DNA of 64,000 nucleotides, taken from positions 327,635-391,634 of the forward strand of contig CALKBZ010000003.1 of the NCBI GenBank assembly GCA_937775295.1, written 5' to 3'. Position 1 is the stretch's first letter; each line of letters starts with the position of its first letter. This DNA is from an uncultured Opitutales bacterium. GTDB lineage: Bacteria; Verrucomicrobiota; Verrucomicrobiia; Opitutales; Coraliomargaritaceae. A program made the translations under genes and the position numbers. This document shows positions 27,656 to 36,354 of the stretch, piece by piece. The notes below the pieces were generated by a model. The model had not been told where the DNA came from. It did no database searches and saw only the letters and a program-made list of their open reading frames with translations.

Positions 27656-28099
27656 TTATGCGGCTTCTGTATCGCAATTGGAGCACTGGCCGGCGCCCTT
27701 GGCGCTGCCTTTGCCGCCGCCCTTTCCTTTGCCACCCTTGCCGCGTTTCTTATGTGCGGCTTTGAGCTCGTCTTTGGTCAGTTGCCCGTCGTCGTTGGAA
27801 TCGATCATGTCAAAGTGCTCGACGAGTCGTTTCGCACCAGCGCTTTCGACTTCTTCGAGCGAGAGCTGCTCGTCGCCGTTCAAGTCAGTGTTGGCGAAGC
27901 GCTCGCCGCGTTCCGCATGGTTAGGTCGGTCTTTGCGTTGGCCATCTTGGTCGCCGCCAGCAGCGATGGATCTGTCTTCGGCTTGAGCGAGTGCAGAAAT
28001 GAGGCAAGTCGCGAGTGCTGCGAGGAGGAGGCTGTTTAATTTAATAATGTATTTAATTTGTGGTTTCGCAGCGCTTGGTTGGCTGCTTAACGTATACAT
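27656..28099 (-). CDS. Secreted EF-hand protein
   Basis: The 147-residue protein has a hydrophobic export signal (LLLAALATCLISALAQA, preceded by a 24-residue basic lead). It carries two EF-hand loops, DLNGDEQLSLEE and DSNDDGQLTKDE, each with the Dx[DN]xDG-type calcium ligands. The C-terminus is a Lys/Gly-rich stretch (KKRGKGGKGKGGGKGSAKG) with a final CSNC pair. Similar short EF-hand proteins are common in Verrucomicrobiota and Planctomycetota. The role is unknown. Single gene with its own terminator. Confidence 0.8.
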   Translation of the reverse strand: MYTLSSQPSAAKPQIKYIIKLNSLLLAALATCLISALAQAEDRSIAAGGDQDGQRKDRPNHAERGERFANTDLNGDEQLSLEEVESAGAKRLVEHFDMIDSNDDGQLTKDELKAAHKKRGKGGKGKGGGKGSAKGAGQCSNCDTEAA

Positions 28100-28166
28100 C
28101 GTGAGTATCGCTAAAAAGTTTCAGCGTGTGAAAAACGGTAGGTGCCCGCCTCGCCACTATAATATG

Positions 28167-28928
28167 CTATCCCTCCAATCCCGCCGCGATAGCGGCGTTT
28201 TGCAGTTTGTTGATTTCATTAATGCCTTTGGCGCCGAGGTCGAGTAGGGCGTCGAGTTCCTCACGTGTGTAAGTGGCCTCTTCGCCGGAGCTTTGCACTT
28301 CGACGAATTTACCGGTGCCAGTCATGACGATGTTGGCATCGACGGTGGCGTTTTTATCTTCAGGATAGTTGAGGTCGAGCACGGCGGTGCCTTTGTAGAC
28401 GCCGGCTGATACCGCGGCCACGGATTCGTTAAACGGATTTTCGGTCAGCTCACCTTTTGCGATGAGTTTCTGGATGGCAATTTGAGCGGCGACATAAGCT
28501 CCAGTGATCGATGCGGTGCGAGTGCCACCGTCGGCTTGCAGTACATCGCAATCGATCCAAATCGTCTTGCCTGTGAGTTTTTTGAGGTCGAATACGGCGC
28601 GCAGTGAGCGGCCAATGAGGCGTTGGATTTCGATGGTGCGGCCGTCGGCCTTACCACTGCTGATGTCGCGTCGCTTACGATCGAGTGTACTGTAGGGAAG
28701 CATCGAATACTCGGCAGTCATCCAGCCACCTTCGACCTTTTGAGCGCGCATCCAGCCGGGCACGCGGTTGTCGATTGATGCGGCGCAAATTACGCGTGTG
28801 TCACCAAAGCTTACGAGCACTGAGCCGAGCGCATGGGGGGCGATGCCGGTCTCAAATGTAATCGTACGAAGTTCGTCGATTGCGCGGTTATCAGGACGGG
28901 CGAAAGGTGTGTTGGTTTGGTTGGACAT
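28167..28928 (-). CDS. rph: Ribonuclease PH
   Basis: RNase PH trims the 3' ends of tRNA precursors by phosphorolysis. The 253-residue protein has the family's N-terminal RPDNRAIDELRTITFETGIAPHALGSVLVSFGDTRVICAAS, the RDISSGKADGRTIEIQRLIGRSLRAVFDL arginine-rich segment, and the phosphate-site QADGGTRTASITGAYVA. The usual length is 235-255. It ends LQNAAIAAGLEG after a normal helix, so it is complete. Confidence 0.97.
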   Translation of the reverse strand: MSNQTNTPFARPDNRAIDELRTITFETGIAPHALGSVLVSFGDTRVICAASIDNRVPGWMRAQKVEGGWMTAEYSMLPYSTLDRKRRDISSGKADGRTIEIQRLIGRSLRAVFDLKKLTGKTIWIDCDVLQADGGTRTASITGAYVAAQIAIQKLIAKGELTENPFNESVAAVSAGVYKGTAVLDLNYPEDKNATVDANIVMTGTGKFVEVQSSGEEATYTREELDALLDLGAKGINEINKLQNAAIAAGLEG

Positions 28929-28945
28929 GTAAATTAGAGGGCTGA

Positions 28946-29068
28946 GGTGTGAGACCTGAGAGTTGAGAGGATAGAAAGTGAAAGTGAGGGAGAATCTTAA
29001 TCCAACTCATCATCTTGCTCTTAATCAGTCGTCCCGTGTGAGGAGATTAGGATTAGGATTAAGATTAA
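28946..29068. repeat. Phrase-like spacer before rph
   Basis: A run of 7-bp phrases (GAGACCT, GAGAGTT, GAGAGGA, TAGAAAG, TGAAAGT) is followed by GAATCTTAATCC and, 50 bp on, its inverse in the 6-bp array GATTAG GATTAG GATTAA GATTAA. It separates two leftward genes, rph and the AI-2E exporter. Confidence 0.65.
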
Positions 29069-29074
29069 TATTTT

Positions 29075-30262
29075 TTAGTCTTCGGCCGCTGAATGGTTGG
29101 AAGTGAGGGCTGGTAAATAGCGTTCACGGGCCAAGCGCCAGAAGATTAATAAAAATGCGGTGAGCGGAATCGCGAGCACCATGCCCATGATGCCACCGAG
29201 AGCGACGCCCCAAAAGAAAATGGAAAAGATGATGAGCATTGGCCCCATTCCGGTTTTATCGCCCATGATGCGCGGAGTGAACACGTAGTCGGTGAGCAGT
29301 TGGCCGATGATGAAGACGACCGCGCAAAGGCCGATCAAACTGGTGCCGCCATCGTCTTGAAAATAGGCGAGTGGTAGCACGCTAAGTATGCCGAGCATGG
29401 TGCCGAGGTAGGGAATGATGTTGAGTAGGCCAAGCACGAGGCCCAAGACGATGCCGAACTTGAGGCCGACCAGTGCAAAGCCGACTGCCAGCACGCCGCC
29501 GAGGAGCAGGCCGATAATGATTTGCCCACGGAAAAATGCGACGAGTATATCGCTAAACTGACGGCAGAGAAAGACGATGTCATGTCGACGCTCATCAGGC
29601 AAGAAGCTGAGCTGCGTTTGCAGATCGTTCCACACGTTGCGGTTACCATTCAGAATGAAGAATAGGTAGATCGGGATAATCGCGTAGGCCGCAATTTTCG
29701 CAAACATGCTCCCGATAAAGCCGCCGACTGAACCGCCAATCGTGCTGATTTTTTCTGGTAGAGCCTGAAGTCCGCTGGTGATAGTTTCAGAGTGTGTGGC
29801 GACGATATTCTGCACATATGCATCGGGTGCTTGGCCGAGCTTGGCATGTAGCCATTGCCATGCGGCCGGCGTCTTTTCTTGCAAGAATTGATAGAAATTG
29901 TCGCGTATGCTTGGCACTGCTTCGATGAATTCTGTGACCTGGCGCAATAAAATTGGCAACAGCAGCATCGTAATGGTCGCGATGGCGAGCAGCACTAGCA
30001 AGTAGAGTAGAATGATGCCTTGGGTTTTGGAGAGCCGGGTATGTTTCTCGCACAAGGTGATGATGGGGCGCAGCAGTGTGGCGAGGATCGCGGCGATCGC
30101 GAGTGGTAGTAGCACGTCTTTGAATGTGAGGATAAACATCTGCAGCACGACGAACAGCGAACAGGCCGTGGCGATGAGTAGTATTAGGGCGAGGGCAGTC
30201 GCTCCAGCGGCGATGATTCGTTTCTGTGAGGGAGACAGAGAAGGCGAGTTGATTTCAGGCAT
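29075..30262 (-). CDS. AI-2E family transporter (PerM-like)
   Basis: The 395-residue membrane protein has the PerM/AI-2E exporter plan. Two N-terminal helices (residues 13-50) and a third (75-100) are followed by a charged periplasmic or cytoplasmic loop. The conserved [50 protein letters not shown] and a C-terminal pair of helices with [27 protein letters not shown] complete it. The segment NIIPYLG is the family marker. Members export AI-2 or act in Na+/H+ exchange, and the substrate here is not known. Confidence 0.88.
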   Translation of the reverse strand: MPEINSPSLSPSQKRIIAAGATALALILLIATACSLFVVLQMFILTFKDVLLPLAIAAILATLLRPIITLCEKHTRLSKTQGIILLYLLVLLAIATITMLLLPILLRQVTEFIEAVPSIRDNFYQFLQEKTPAAWQWLHAKLGQAPDAYVQNIVATHSETITSGLQALPEKISTIGGSVGGFIGSMFAKIAAYAIIPIYLFFILNGNRNVWNDLQTQLSFLPDERRHDIVFLCRQFSDILVAFFRGQIIIGLLLGGVLAVGFALVGLKFGIVLGLVLGLLNIIPYLGTMLGILSVLPLAYFQDDGGTSLIGLCAVVFIIGQLLTDYVFTPRIMGDKTGMGPMLIIFSIFFWGVALGGIMGMVLAIPLTAFLLIFWRLARERYLPALTSNHSAAED

Positions 30263-30334
30263 AGCGTAGTGTGTGAGGGTAACGTGTAACGGACTACCTT
30301 TTGAAAGTCGAGCTTGGGAGTGGTCGCTGCTTGT

Positions 30335-31519
30335 CTAAGGGATTAGATAGCCGCCAGCAGCGCAACTGAGTACGACCAGCCACGCCGGGATCTTAAATCG
30401 ACTCAGCGCGATAAAGGCGCCAGCAGCCAGCACGACATCGGTCCAGCGTTGCACGCCGTGTGCCCAGACCGGATTGATTAAAGCGGCGAGGAGTAGACCG
30501 ACGACAGCGGCATTCGCACCAATGAGGCCGGCTTGTGCCCAGACTTTGTTTCGAAAGGTATTCCACAGTGGTAGTAGGCCAATGAGTAGCAACATCCCAG
30601 GCAGGAAGATCGCGATTAGTGCGATTGCGCCACCGATCCAGTGTGGCGAGGTGGCTTGGCTGGCGGTGCCGAGAAAAGCCGAGAGCGTGAATAGCGGGCC
30701 GGGCAGTGCTTGCGCCGCGCTATAGCCAGCGAGGAAGTTGCTTTCCGATACGAGGCCGCTAGGCACCACGCTATCATGCAACAAGGGCAGCACCACGTGA
30801 CCGCCGCCGAAGACCATCGCACCAGCGCGGTAATTCATACCATAAATCGCGCTAGTTGCATCCGGCGATACCAGCAGTGAGGCGGTTAGCAGCACGCAAA
30901 AGCTCGTGAGTGCGATGCACATCGTGCGCATACTGACGAGTTGCTGTGCGCCGTGTAGCTCTGGCTTCTCTTGGTTGCAGTTGCGGAACAGGGCGTTGCC
31001 GATCGCGACGCCCAGTAAGATGACGCCGATTTGTATCCATGCGCCAGGGACAGACAGGGTGAGTGCCGCACAGCCAACTGCGATCGCGATGCGGGGCCAG
31101 TCGGGGCATAGTTTTTTGCCTAAATCGAGCACTGCTTTGGCGACCACAGCGACGGCTGCGATGAGGAGTCCGTGAATCAACGGAACGGCACCATCACCAA
31201 TTACGCTAAGCCCGTAAGCGCAGGCGATCATGATCAGCGCCGACGGCAGCGAGAAGCCCAGCCACGCGGCACATGCACCGCGTAGCCCGCCGCGCTGCCA
31301 TGCGATGGCGAAGCCCAACTGACTACTAGATGGGCCAGGGACGAATTGGCACAGCGCCAGTAGCTCTGCGTAGTGCGACGCGGTGAGCCATTTGCGGCAA
31401 TTGACGAACTCTTCCTTAAAGTAGCCGAAGTGAGCCACCGGCCCGCCGAACGAGAGACAACCGAGTCGGAGGTAAATCAGAAAGATCTTCAGAGCGGAGA
31501 GTGGCTGTTGCGTCGACAT
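30335..31519 (-). CDS. chrA: Chromate transporter (ChrA)
   Basis: The protein is a long-form ChrA of two homologous halves. The first begins LKIFLIYLRLGCLSFGGPVAHFGYFKEEFV (the conserved FGGPVAHxGYF signature). The second has YRAGAMVFGGGHVVLPLLHDSVVP (FGGGHVVLPL signature) with LAGYSAAQALPGPLFTLSAFLG. About ten membrane segments are predicted. I place the start at 31519 (394 residues). The upstream ATG at 31615 would run through the promoter of the divergent queF gene and add an unusual 32-residue lead. Confidence 0.88.
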   Translation of the reverse strand: MSTQQPLSALKIFLIYLRLGCLSFGGPVAHFGYFKEEFVNCRKWLTASHYAELLALCQFVPGPSSSQLGFAIAWQRGGLRGACAAWLGFSLPSALIMIACAYGLSVIGDGAVPLIHGLLIAAVAVVAKAVLDLGKKLCPDWPRIAIAVGCAALTLSVPGAWIQIGVILLGVAIGNALFRNCNQEKPELHGAQQLVSMRTMCIALTSFCVLLTASLLVSPDATSAIYGMNYRAGAMVFGGGHVVLPLLHDSVVPSGLVSESNFLAGYSAAQALPGPLFTLSAFLGTASQATSPHWIGGAIALIAIFLPGMLLLIGLLPLWNTFRNKVWAQAGLIGANAAVVGLLLAALINPVWAHGVQRWTDVVLAAGAFIALSRFKIPAWLVVLSCAAGGYLIP

Positions 31520-31607
31520 AGGCTGAATTAGGACCGATCGGATGCTTTTTTCAAGAATTGAAGAGTTGGGTTGAACTTTTGCCGACAACGCACACTGTGT
31601 TGCGATC

Positions 31608-31982
31608 ATGGACATCGAGACTTTCCCAAATCCTAATCAAGAGCGTAACTACACCATCCAGCACATCCAGGAGGAGTTTACTTCGACCTGCCCGATGACT
31701 GGCCATCCGGACTACGCGACGGTGGTTTTTAGCTATGCGCCCGATGAGCTCTGCATCGAGCTAAAGGCGATGAAGCTCTACTTGCACGATTATCGCAACA
31801 AGGGGATTTTCTTCGAAGCGGCGACCAACAAAATCTTTGAGGATCTGTTTGCAGTGACTGAGCCACGCTGGGCACGTCTCGAAACGATTTGGCGTGGCCG
31901 CGGCGGCATTCGATCCAACTTGATCGTTGAGGCACAGCAAGACGGCTACGACGGTCCAAAGACCGTGCCATTTGCTAGCTAG
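31608..31982 (+). CDS. queF: NADPH-dependent 7-cyano-7-deazaguanine reductase QueF (short type)
   Basis: QueF reduces preQ0 to preQ1 in queuosine synthesis. The 124-residue protein has the short (YkvM-like) form with the catalytic cysteine in EFTSTCPMTGHPDYATVVFSY. It also has the substrate-binding CIELKAMKLYLHDYRNKGIFFEAATNKI, in which the glutamate and the KLYL-x-x-[YF]R match the family. It ends DGYDGPKTVPFAS. No other queuosine gene lies nearby. Transcribed divergently from chrA and convergently with the RidA gene. Confidence 0.93.
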   Translation: MDIETFPNPNQERNYTIQHIQEEFTSTCPMTGHPDYATVVFSYAPDELCIELKAMKLYLHDYRNKGIFFEAATNKIFEDLFAVTEPRWARLETIWRGRGGIRSNLIVEAQQDGYDGPKTVPFAS

Positions 31983-31984
31983 GC

Positions 31985-32038
31985 AAAAATGACAGGCAAG
32001 ACGAAGGTCTGCCGAAGATGGCGATGCAATGCCTGTTT
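31985..32038 (-). terminator. Hairpin between queF and the RidA gene
   Basis: ACAGGCA (31992-31998) pairs with TGCCTGT (32030-32036) around a partly paired 31-nt loop. On the minus strand CATTTTTGCC follows, which suggests a terminator for the rightmost convergent gene. Confidence 0.45.
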
Positions 32039-32047
32039 CACCTCTAA

Positions 32048-32506
32048 TTAAGCAACTTCGAAGATCGCTTGGATTTCGACGGTAGTGTCGAGTGGCAGGC
32101 CTGTGACAGCAACCGCTGCTCGTGTGTGGCGGCCGCGTTCGCCGAGGATTTCGACCATGCTGTCGGATGCGCCGTTGATCACGGCAGGGCTGTCAGCAAA
32201 GCCGGGCACACCGTTGACGAAGCCGTTGAGCTGCACGACGCGGGAAACTTTATCGAGATCGCCAAGGTGACCTTTGGCGACTGCAAGAAGATTGAGCGCA
32301 CAGACACGGGCGGCGGCTTGGCCGTAGGCGATGTCGCGCGTTTCACCGATTTTACCCGTGTGGGTCATCTCGCCGTTGACCAGACAAATGGCTCCGGAAA
32401 TGTAGAGCAGGTTGCCGACTTGCATAGCCGCGACGTAGTTACCAGCTGGTGCAGGTGCGATTGGAAGTTCGATGCCGAGCTCGGCTAAGCGTTGGTCAGT
32501 AGTCAT
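32048..32506 (-). CDS. RidA-family protein
   Basis: The 152-residue protein belongs to the YjgF/RidA (Rid2-type) imine/enamine deaminase family. Signs are YVAAMQVGNLLYISGAIC, NLLAVAKGHLGDLDKVSRVVQLNGFVNGVPGFADSPAVINGASDSMVEILGERGRHTRAAVAV and the C-terminal VEIQAIFEVA. The catalytic arginine lies in GRHTRAAV. Members of the longer-loop group act on small metabolites derived from amino acids. The substrate is unknown. Confidence 0.88.
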   Translation of the reverse strand: MTTDQRLAELGIELPIAPAPAGNYVAAMQVGNLLYISGAICLVNGEMTHTGKIGETRDIAYGQAAARVCALNLLAVAKGHLGDLDKVSRVVQLNGFVNGVPGFADSPAVINGASDSMVEILGERGRHTRAAVAVTGLPLDTTVEIQAIFEVA

Positions 32507-32567
32507 GTGAGTGTGGTTGGTTGTCAGCTGTTTGCAGACCGGTGAAGAAAAGAGCTAGATGCTTTAA

Positions 32568-33878
32568 CTAACAACTTTCAGTCGGATACGGCTGCTCGCC
32601 TTCGCTGCGAGCAATCGCGACGGCGCCGACGGTGTCGCTAAAGACATTGACTGAAGTGCGGCACATATCGAGGATCCGGTCCGTTACCCAGACTACGCCG
32701 ATCGCTTCGACGGGTAGGCCGACAGCGGGTAGAATGACGGCAATCGCCACGAGACTGGCGGCCGGAATTCCGGCGACGCCGATACTAGTGGTCAAGGCGA
32801 GGAAAACGACCAGCAGTTGCTGGCCGATACCGAGTGCGTCCTGCCCGGTGGATGCGTAGAGCTGTGCGATGAACAGCACGACCACGCATTCGTAGAGCGC
32901 GGTGCCGTCCATATTCACCGTCGCGCCGAGGGGGAGGGTGAATGAGCTGGTCTTCTTCGAGACTTTGGCGCGTTCCTCCACGGTTTCGATGGTGAGTGGC
33001 AGGGTGGCGGATGAGCTGGCGGTGGAAAACGCAGTGAGCAGCACCGGAACCATCTCTTTGTAGTGCGTGATCGGGTTGACCTTGCCGATAAACTTGAGCA
33101 CGAGGGCGAGGTTGATGAAAAAATGAATCGCCAGAGCTAAAACTACAGTGATGAAGAACCAGAAAATCGCGCCGATGAGGTCGCCGATGGGCGCGTTGAA
33201 CAACACTGGGGTGACGAGGCCGAACACGCCGATCGGTGCGAAACGGATGATGAAGTCGGTGAACTTAAGCATCACTGCTTGGGCACTCTCCCAGAATTTT
33301 TGCTGCGTCTCGCGTTGTGTCTCGGGCAGCTTGCCGATGAAGGCGCCGAACAGTAGCGAGAAGGTGATGACTCCGAGCAGTTGGCCATTGTTGGTTGCCG
33401 CATCAACGATGTTGGATGGGAACATGCGCAGAAAGATATCAAACAGGTCGCTGCTGCTGCGGCCTTCGACTTTGCTCATTAATCCTTCGTTGAGGGCAGT
33501 TTCGCTGCCGCGGCCAAGCATCGCGGTGGCAGTCTCCGCATCAATATTGCCGGGGCCGATGAGATTCACCACGACGACGCCGACGATGACTGCAGCGGCT
33601 CCACTGCAGGTGTAATAAAGGAAGGTTTTAAACCCCATACGGCCGACACCTTTTTCAGCACCAAGATGCATGACTCCGCTGATGATGGACGCGACGATCA
33701 ATGGTACGATGACCATCTTCAGTGCGTTCATAAAGAGCGTGCCGATAAATTGACAAAAGACTTCGACGTTACTGCTAAACGCTCCGTCAATGTTGGGCAT
33801 GAGGACACATGCAAACAGTGTGGCAAGTGCGAGTGCGAGTAGTATCTGCCAGTGCAGTTTCCAGTGAATGGGGTTCAT
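32568..33878 (-). CDS. Dicarboxylate/amino acid:cation symporter (DAACS)
   Basis: The 436-residue protein is a GltP/DctA-like glutamate or C4-dicarboxylate symporter. It carries the serine-rich reentrant loop LLTAFSTASSSATLPLTIETVEE, the NMDGTALYECVVVLFIAQLY motif (family NMDGT), and the second hairpin TTSIGVAGIPAASLVAIAVILPAVGLPVEAIGVVWVTDRILDMCRTSVNVFSD. Eight membrane segments and two reentrant hairpins fit the usual length. Substrate choice between glutamate, aspartate and succinate cannot be read safely from the sequence. Confidence 0.92.
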   Translation of the reverse strand: MNPIHWKLHWQILLALALATLFACVLMPNIDGAFSSNVEVFCQFIGTLFMNALKMVIVPLIVASIISGVMHLGAEKGVGRMGFKTFLYYTCSGAAAVIVGVVVVNLIGPGNIDAETATAMLGRGSETALNEGLMSKVEGRSSSDLFDIFLRMFPSNIVDAATNNGQLLGVITFSLLFGAFIGKLPETQRETQQKFWESAQAVMLKFTDFIIRFAPIGVFGLVTPVLFNAPIGDLIGAIFWFFITVVLALAIHFFINLALVLKFIGKVNPITHYKEMVPVLLTAFSTASSSATLPLTIETVEERAKVSKKTSSFTLPLGATVNMDGTALYECVVVLFIAQLYASTGQDALGIGQQLLVVFLALTTSIGVAGIPAASLVAIAVILPAVGLPVEAIGVVWVTDRILDMCRTSVNVFSDTVGAVAIARSEGEQPYPTESC

Positions 33879-33896
33879 CGTGCTGTGGGGTTGGGG

Positions 33897-34730
33897 TTAT
33901 GGGAGTCGGCGGGCAAGAGTTTGCCAGTATTCGATGGCAAGTTCTTCGGGGCGGACGGTTGCTTTGACTCCGTCTGCGACAATGGAATCGAACCACTCAC
34001 GTGCTTCGGGTTGCGGATCGCGTTTGCAGAGTGCACCCAGTTGTTTGCGGCGTTGGGTAAAGATACGACGGATGCATTCGCGTGCGACTTTCGAAAAATG
34101 TACCGCGTCCTCGCGTAGATCCAAACGCAGTAGCGCGGAATCGACTTTTGGTGCGGGGTGGAAACATTGTGCGGAAACGAGGTGCTTGCTATGTGCGGTA
34201 TAGACTGACTGTAGGAAAATTGAAATGGCTCCGAACGCTTTGCTGCCATGCTTGGCGATGTAGCGATCGGCGGCTTCTTTTTGTAGCATCAGCACCATGC
34301 GCTGTGGAAGAGGTCCTGAGATGACGGCTTCCATCCACGGAGTGGAGACTGCATAAGGGAGGTTAGCGACAATTTTAAAGCCAGCTTTGGCTTGTTCGAT
34401 GGGCAGCTCGGCGCGCGGATAATCGAGACAGTCACCTTCGATTAAATGTAAGTTTGGCTGCTCGGGTAGCACGTTCACACGGATGTGCTCGGAGAGGGTA
34501 CTGTCGCGCTCCACTGCCCATACAGTTGCTCCGGTGCTGAGAATGGCGCGAGTGAGGGTGCCAAGCCCCGGGCCGACTTCGACGACATGGCTGCTGGCGG
34601 CGATATCCGCCATCTCGACCGACTTGCGCACGATGTTACCATCGACAAGGAAGTTTTGTCCCAGCTTTTTATTTGGGAAATGCGCTAGCTCATCAAGCAG
34701 CGCGCGGGTTTGTTTGGGACTTAGTGGCAT
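33897..34730 (-). CDS. rsmA: 16S rRNA dimethyladenosine transferase RsmA (KsgA)
   Basis: RsmA dimethylates the two adenosines near the 3' end of 16S rRNA. The 277-residue protein has NKKLGQNFLVDGNIVRKSVE, the SAM-binding VVEVGPGLGTLTRAIL, ERDSTLSEHI, and the catalytic NLPYAVSTPWM (NLPY). The C-terminal rRNA-contact domain includes FHPAPKVDSALLRLDLRED and FTQRRKQLGALCKRD. All parts are in the usual order and length. Confidence 0.95.
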   Translation of the reverse strand: MPLSPKQTRALLDELAHFPNKKLGQNFLVDGNIVRKSVEMADIAASSHVVEVGPGLGTLTRAILSTGATVWAVERDSTLSEHIRVNVLPEQPNLHLIEGDCLDYPRAELPIEQAKAGFKIVANLPYAVSTPWMEAVISGPLPQRMVLMLQKEAADRYIAKHGSKAFGAISIFLQSVYTAHSKHLVSAQCFHPAPKVDSALLRLDLREDAVHFSKVARECIRRIFTQRRKQLGALCKRDPQPEAREWFDSIVADGVKATVRPEELAIEYWQTLARRLP

Positions 34731-34734
34731 TATT

Positions 34735-34872
34735 CGGAAAAGTATAAAGGTATAAAAGTATGAAGGTGGGAAGGTGGGGAAGTATTCAAGTATGAAGGTG
34801 GTGGATTCTACTTTCTCACTTTTTACTTTCTTACTTTTCTACTTTCTCACTTTTCTATTTTAACACCTTTAT
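34735..34872. repeat. Opposed octamer arrays between trpC and rsmA
   Basis: The left half reads in 8-bp steps (AAAAGTAT, AAAGGTAT, AAAAGTAT, GAAGGTGG, GAAGGTGG, GGAAGTAT, TCAAGTAT, GAAGGTGG). The right half carries similar octamers on the other strand (AGAAAAGT, GAGAAAGT, AGAAAAGT, AAGAAAGT). The two halves form a long imperfect inverted repeat. No gene, and no conventional terminator, is visible. Confidence 0.7.
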
Positions 34873-34878
34873 ACTCTC

Positions 34879-35676
34879 TTAAGCGTTGTGAAACGCTTCG
34901 ATCAATCTATCGGTGTCTTCGGAGCGCATGAGGGCTTCACCGACGAGGATCGCATCGGCTCCGCATTCGCTAGCGCGTTCGGCATCTTCAATGTCAAAAA
35001 TGCCGCTTTCGCTGATTTTAATGATATCGTCAGGGATTTGTGGTATCAGTAATTCGGATACGGCTAGGTCAGTCTTGAATCGCTTGAGGTCGCGATTGTT
35101 GACGCCGACTATTTTTGGATCGAACTTGAGTGCTTTTTCGAGTTCACGCTCTTCGTGGATTTCGTAGAGAGCGTCGAGTCCAGCTAGTCCAGCCGCGTCC
35201 CGTAGCGCCTTTATTTCGTCGTCTGCGAGTGCGCGCACGATGATTAAAATGCAACATGCGCCGGCCTCAGCGGCTTCGACGACTTGCACTGGGTGCACCA
35301 TGAAGTCTTTGCGTAAGCAGGGCACCTTGCGTTTGTGAACTTCGAGGAATTCGACGATATCCCAGAGGTCTTGGAGGGTGCCTCCAAAATAATCCGTATC
35401 CGTGAGGATCGACAGACAGTCGGCATCGGCGTTAATATATTTACGTGCTTGGTCGACCGCATTTAGGCTGGCTTCCGAAATTTCACCAGCCGAAGGCGAC
35501 TTGCGCTTGATCTCGGCGATTACCGAGAGGCGGTCGTTACGGGCGAGGGCCTTGAGGAAGCTGCCGTCATGGCAATGCATGTCGGCGAGACGTGAGAGTT
35601 CCGAATCCCGAATTGGGCGGGTCTGGTTGCGTAGGGCGTGCCGCTTAGCGGCCATGATCTCGGCTAATTTATCCAT
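34879..35676 (-). CDS. trpC: Indole-3-glycerol phosphate synthase
   Basis: TrpC closes the indole ring in tryptophan synthesis. The 265-residue protein has the family signatures VIAEIKRKSPSAGEI near residue 55, VPCLRKDFMVHPVQVVEAAEAGA, VGVNNRDLKRFKTDL and ISESGIFDIEDAERASECGADAILVGEALMR. The catalytic lysines and glutamates fall in these motifs. The gene stands alone with no other trp gene beside it, a scattered arrangement common in this phylum. Confidence 0.95.
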   Translation of the reverse strand: MDKLAEIMAAKRHALRNQTRPIRDSELSRLADMHCHDGSFLKALARNDRLSVIAEIKRKSPSAGEISEASLNAVDQARKYINADADCLSILTDTDYFGGTLQDLWDIVEFLEVHKRKVPCLRKDFMVHPVQVVEAAEAGACCILIIVRALADDEIKALRDAAGLAGLDALYEIHEERELEKALKFDPKIVGVNNRDLKRFKTDLAVSELLIPQIPDDIIKISESGIFDIEDAERASECGADAILVGEALMRSEDTDRLIEAFHNA

Positions 35677-35691
35677 CTAACTGAACATCGA

Positions 35692-35727
35692 ACGTTAAAC
35701 ATCGATCTTTCAACATCGAATTTAGCT
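35692..35727. repeat. Heptamer phrase repeat before trpC
   Basis: AACATCG alternates with variants at exact 7-bp steps: GAACATCG, AACGTTA, AACATCG, ATCTTTC, AACATCG, AATTTAG. Confidence 0.65.
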
Positions 35728-35754
35728 TTATTGTATGTTCGGCCGGTATTTATG

Positions 35755-35820
35755 TAAAGGAGTGAAGACAACTCGCCCACGTTGTTGAATTGATGTGGGC
35801 GAGTCGCCCACACTCCTTTA
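35755..35820. repeat. 66-bp double inverted repeat
   Basis: The outer arms TAAAGGAGTG (35755-35764) and CACTCCTTTA (35811-35820) enclose inner arms ACTCGCCCAC (35771-35780) and GTGGGCGAGT (35795-35804). All are perfect complements. It lies 5 bp behind the stop of the DUF5069 gene and may serve as its terminator. The layout is also that of a REP/REPIN-type mobile repeat. Confidence 0.65.
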
Positions 35821-35825
35821 ACTAA

Positions 35826-36350
35826 TCAGCTCCCTCGCCGTGTGGTCACCCAGTCGATGAGTTTCTCGGGTTCGTCTTCGTAGGCCCATGTGGCGCGAAG
35901 AAATTCTGCAGGATGAATATTATTGGCTTTGAAGAAACGTCGGTCCCCACCGCAGCCATACATCGTTTCGGGGGGCAATTCGCCGCGTAGTTTGGCGATG
36001 GCCTTCGGCATCATGCGGGGGAGCCAGACGATGCCGCGTACTTCGAGGTCTTTAGCCGGTAGGGTGCTGCTGTCGAGAATGTGCGTGGAGGCTTGACCGT
36101 TTTGCTGGTTAAGAAAGTAGTCGCGGCGTGCGTCGGAGACTAGCAGGAAGGTGGCAAAATCGATCTCGGCACCGCCGAGATGGTCTTCGACCGAGTCGTA
36201 GAGATCCATGATGTTGAGGCCGATGGAGGCTAGTTCGGCGAGTGTGACTGCGCCGAAATAGCTGTCGGGTGTGCGGTTGCCGTCTTGGTATTGAGTGACT
36301 GCGTCGTCCCAAATGGCTTGCAGGCGTGTTGAGTAGTTGGAGTGTTGCAT
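35826..36350 (-). CDS. DUF5069 domain protein
   Basis: From the ATG at 36350 the protein has 174 residues. The C-terminal 75 match DUF5069: VRGIVWLPRMMPKAIAKLRGELPPETMYGCGGDRRFFKANNIHPAEFL. The marker is the [YV]WLPRMxxKAxAxLxG pattern and DRRFF. The function is unknown. A longer reading from 36542 would overlap the upstream lipoprotein gene by 190 bp and is rejected. The four-base gap between the lipoprotein stop and this start suggests translational coupling. Confidence 0.8.
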   Translation of the reverse strand: MQHSNYSTRLQAIWDDAVTQYQDGNRTPDSYFGAVTLAELASIGLNIMDLYDSVEDHLGGAEIDFATFLLVSDARRDYFLNQQNGQASTHILDSSTLPAKDLEVRGIVWLPRMMPKAIAKLRGELPPETMYGCGGDRRFFKANNIHPAEFLRATWAYEDEPEKLIDWVTTRRGS

Positions 36351-36354
36351 GTGT

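Noticed and set aside
31520..31615. Longer start for chrA
   Set aside because: It would run through the divergent queF start and adds a lead that does not look like ChrA.
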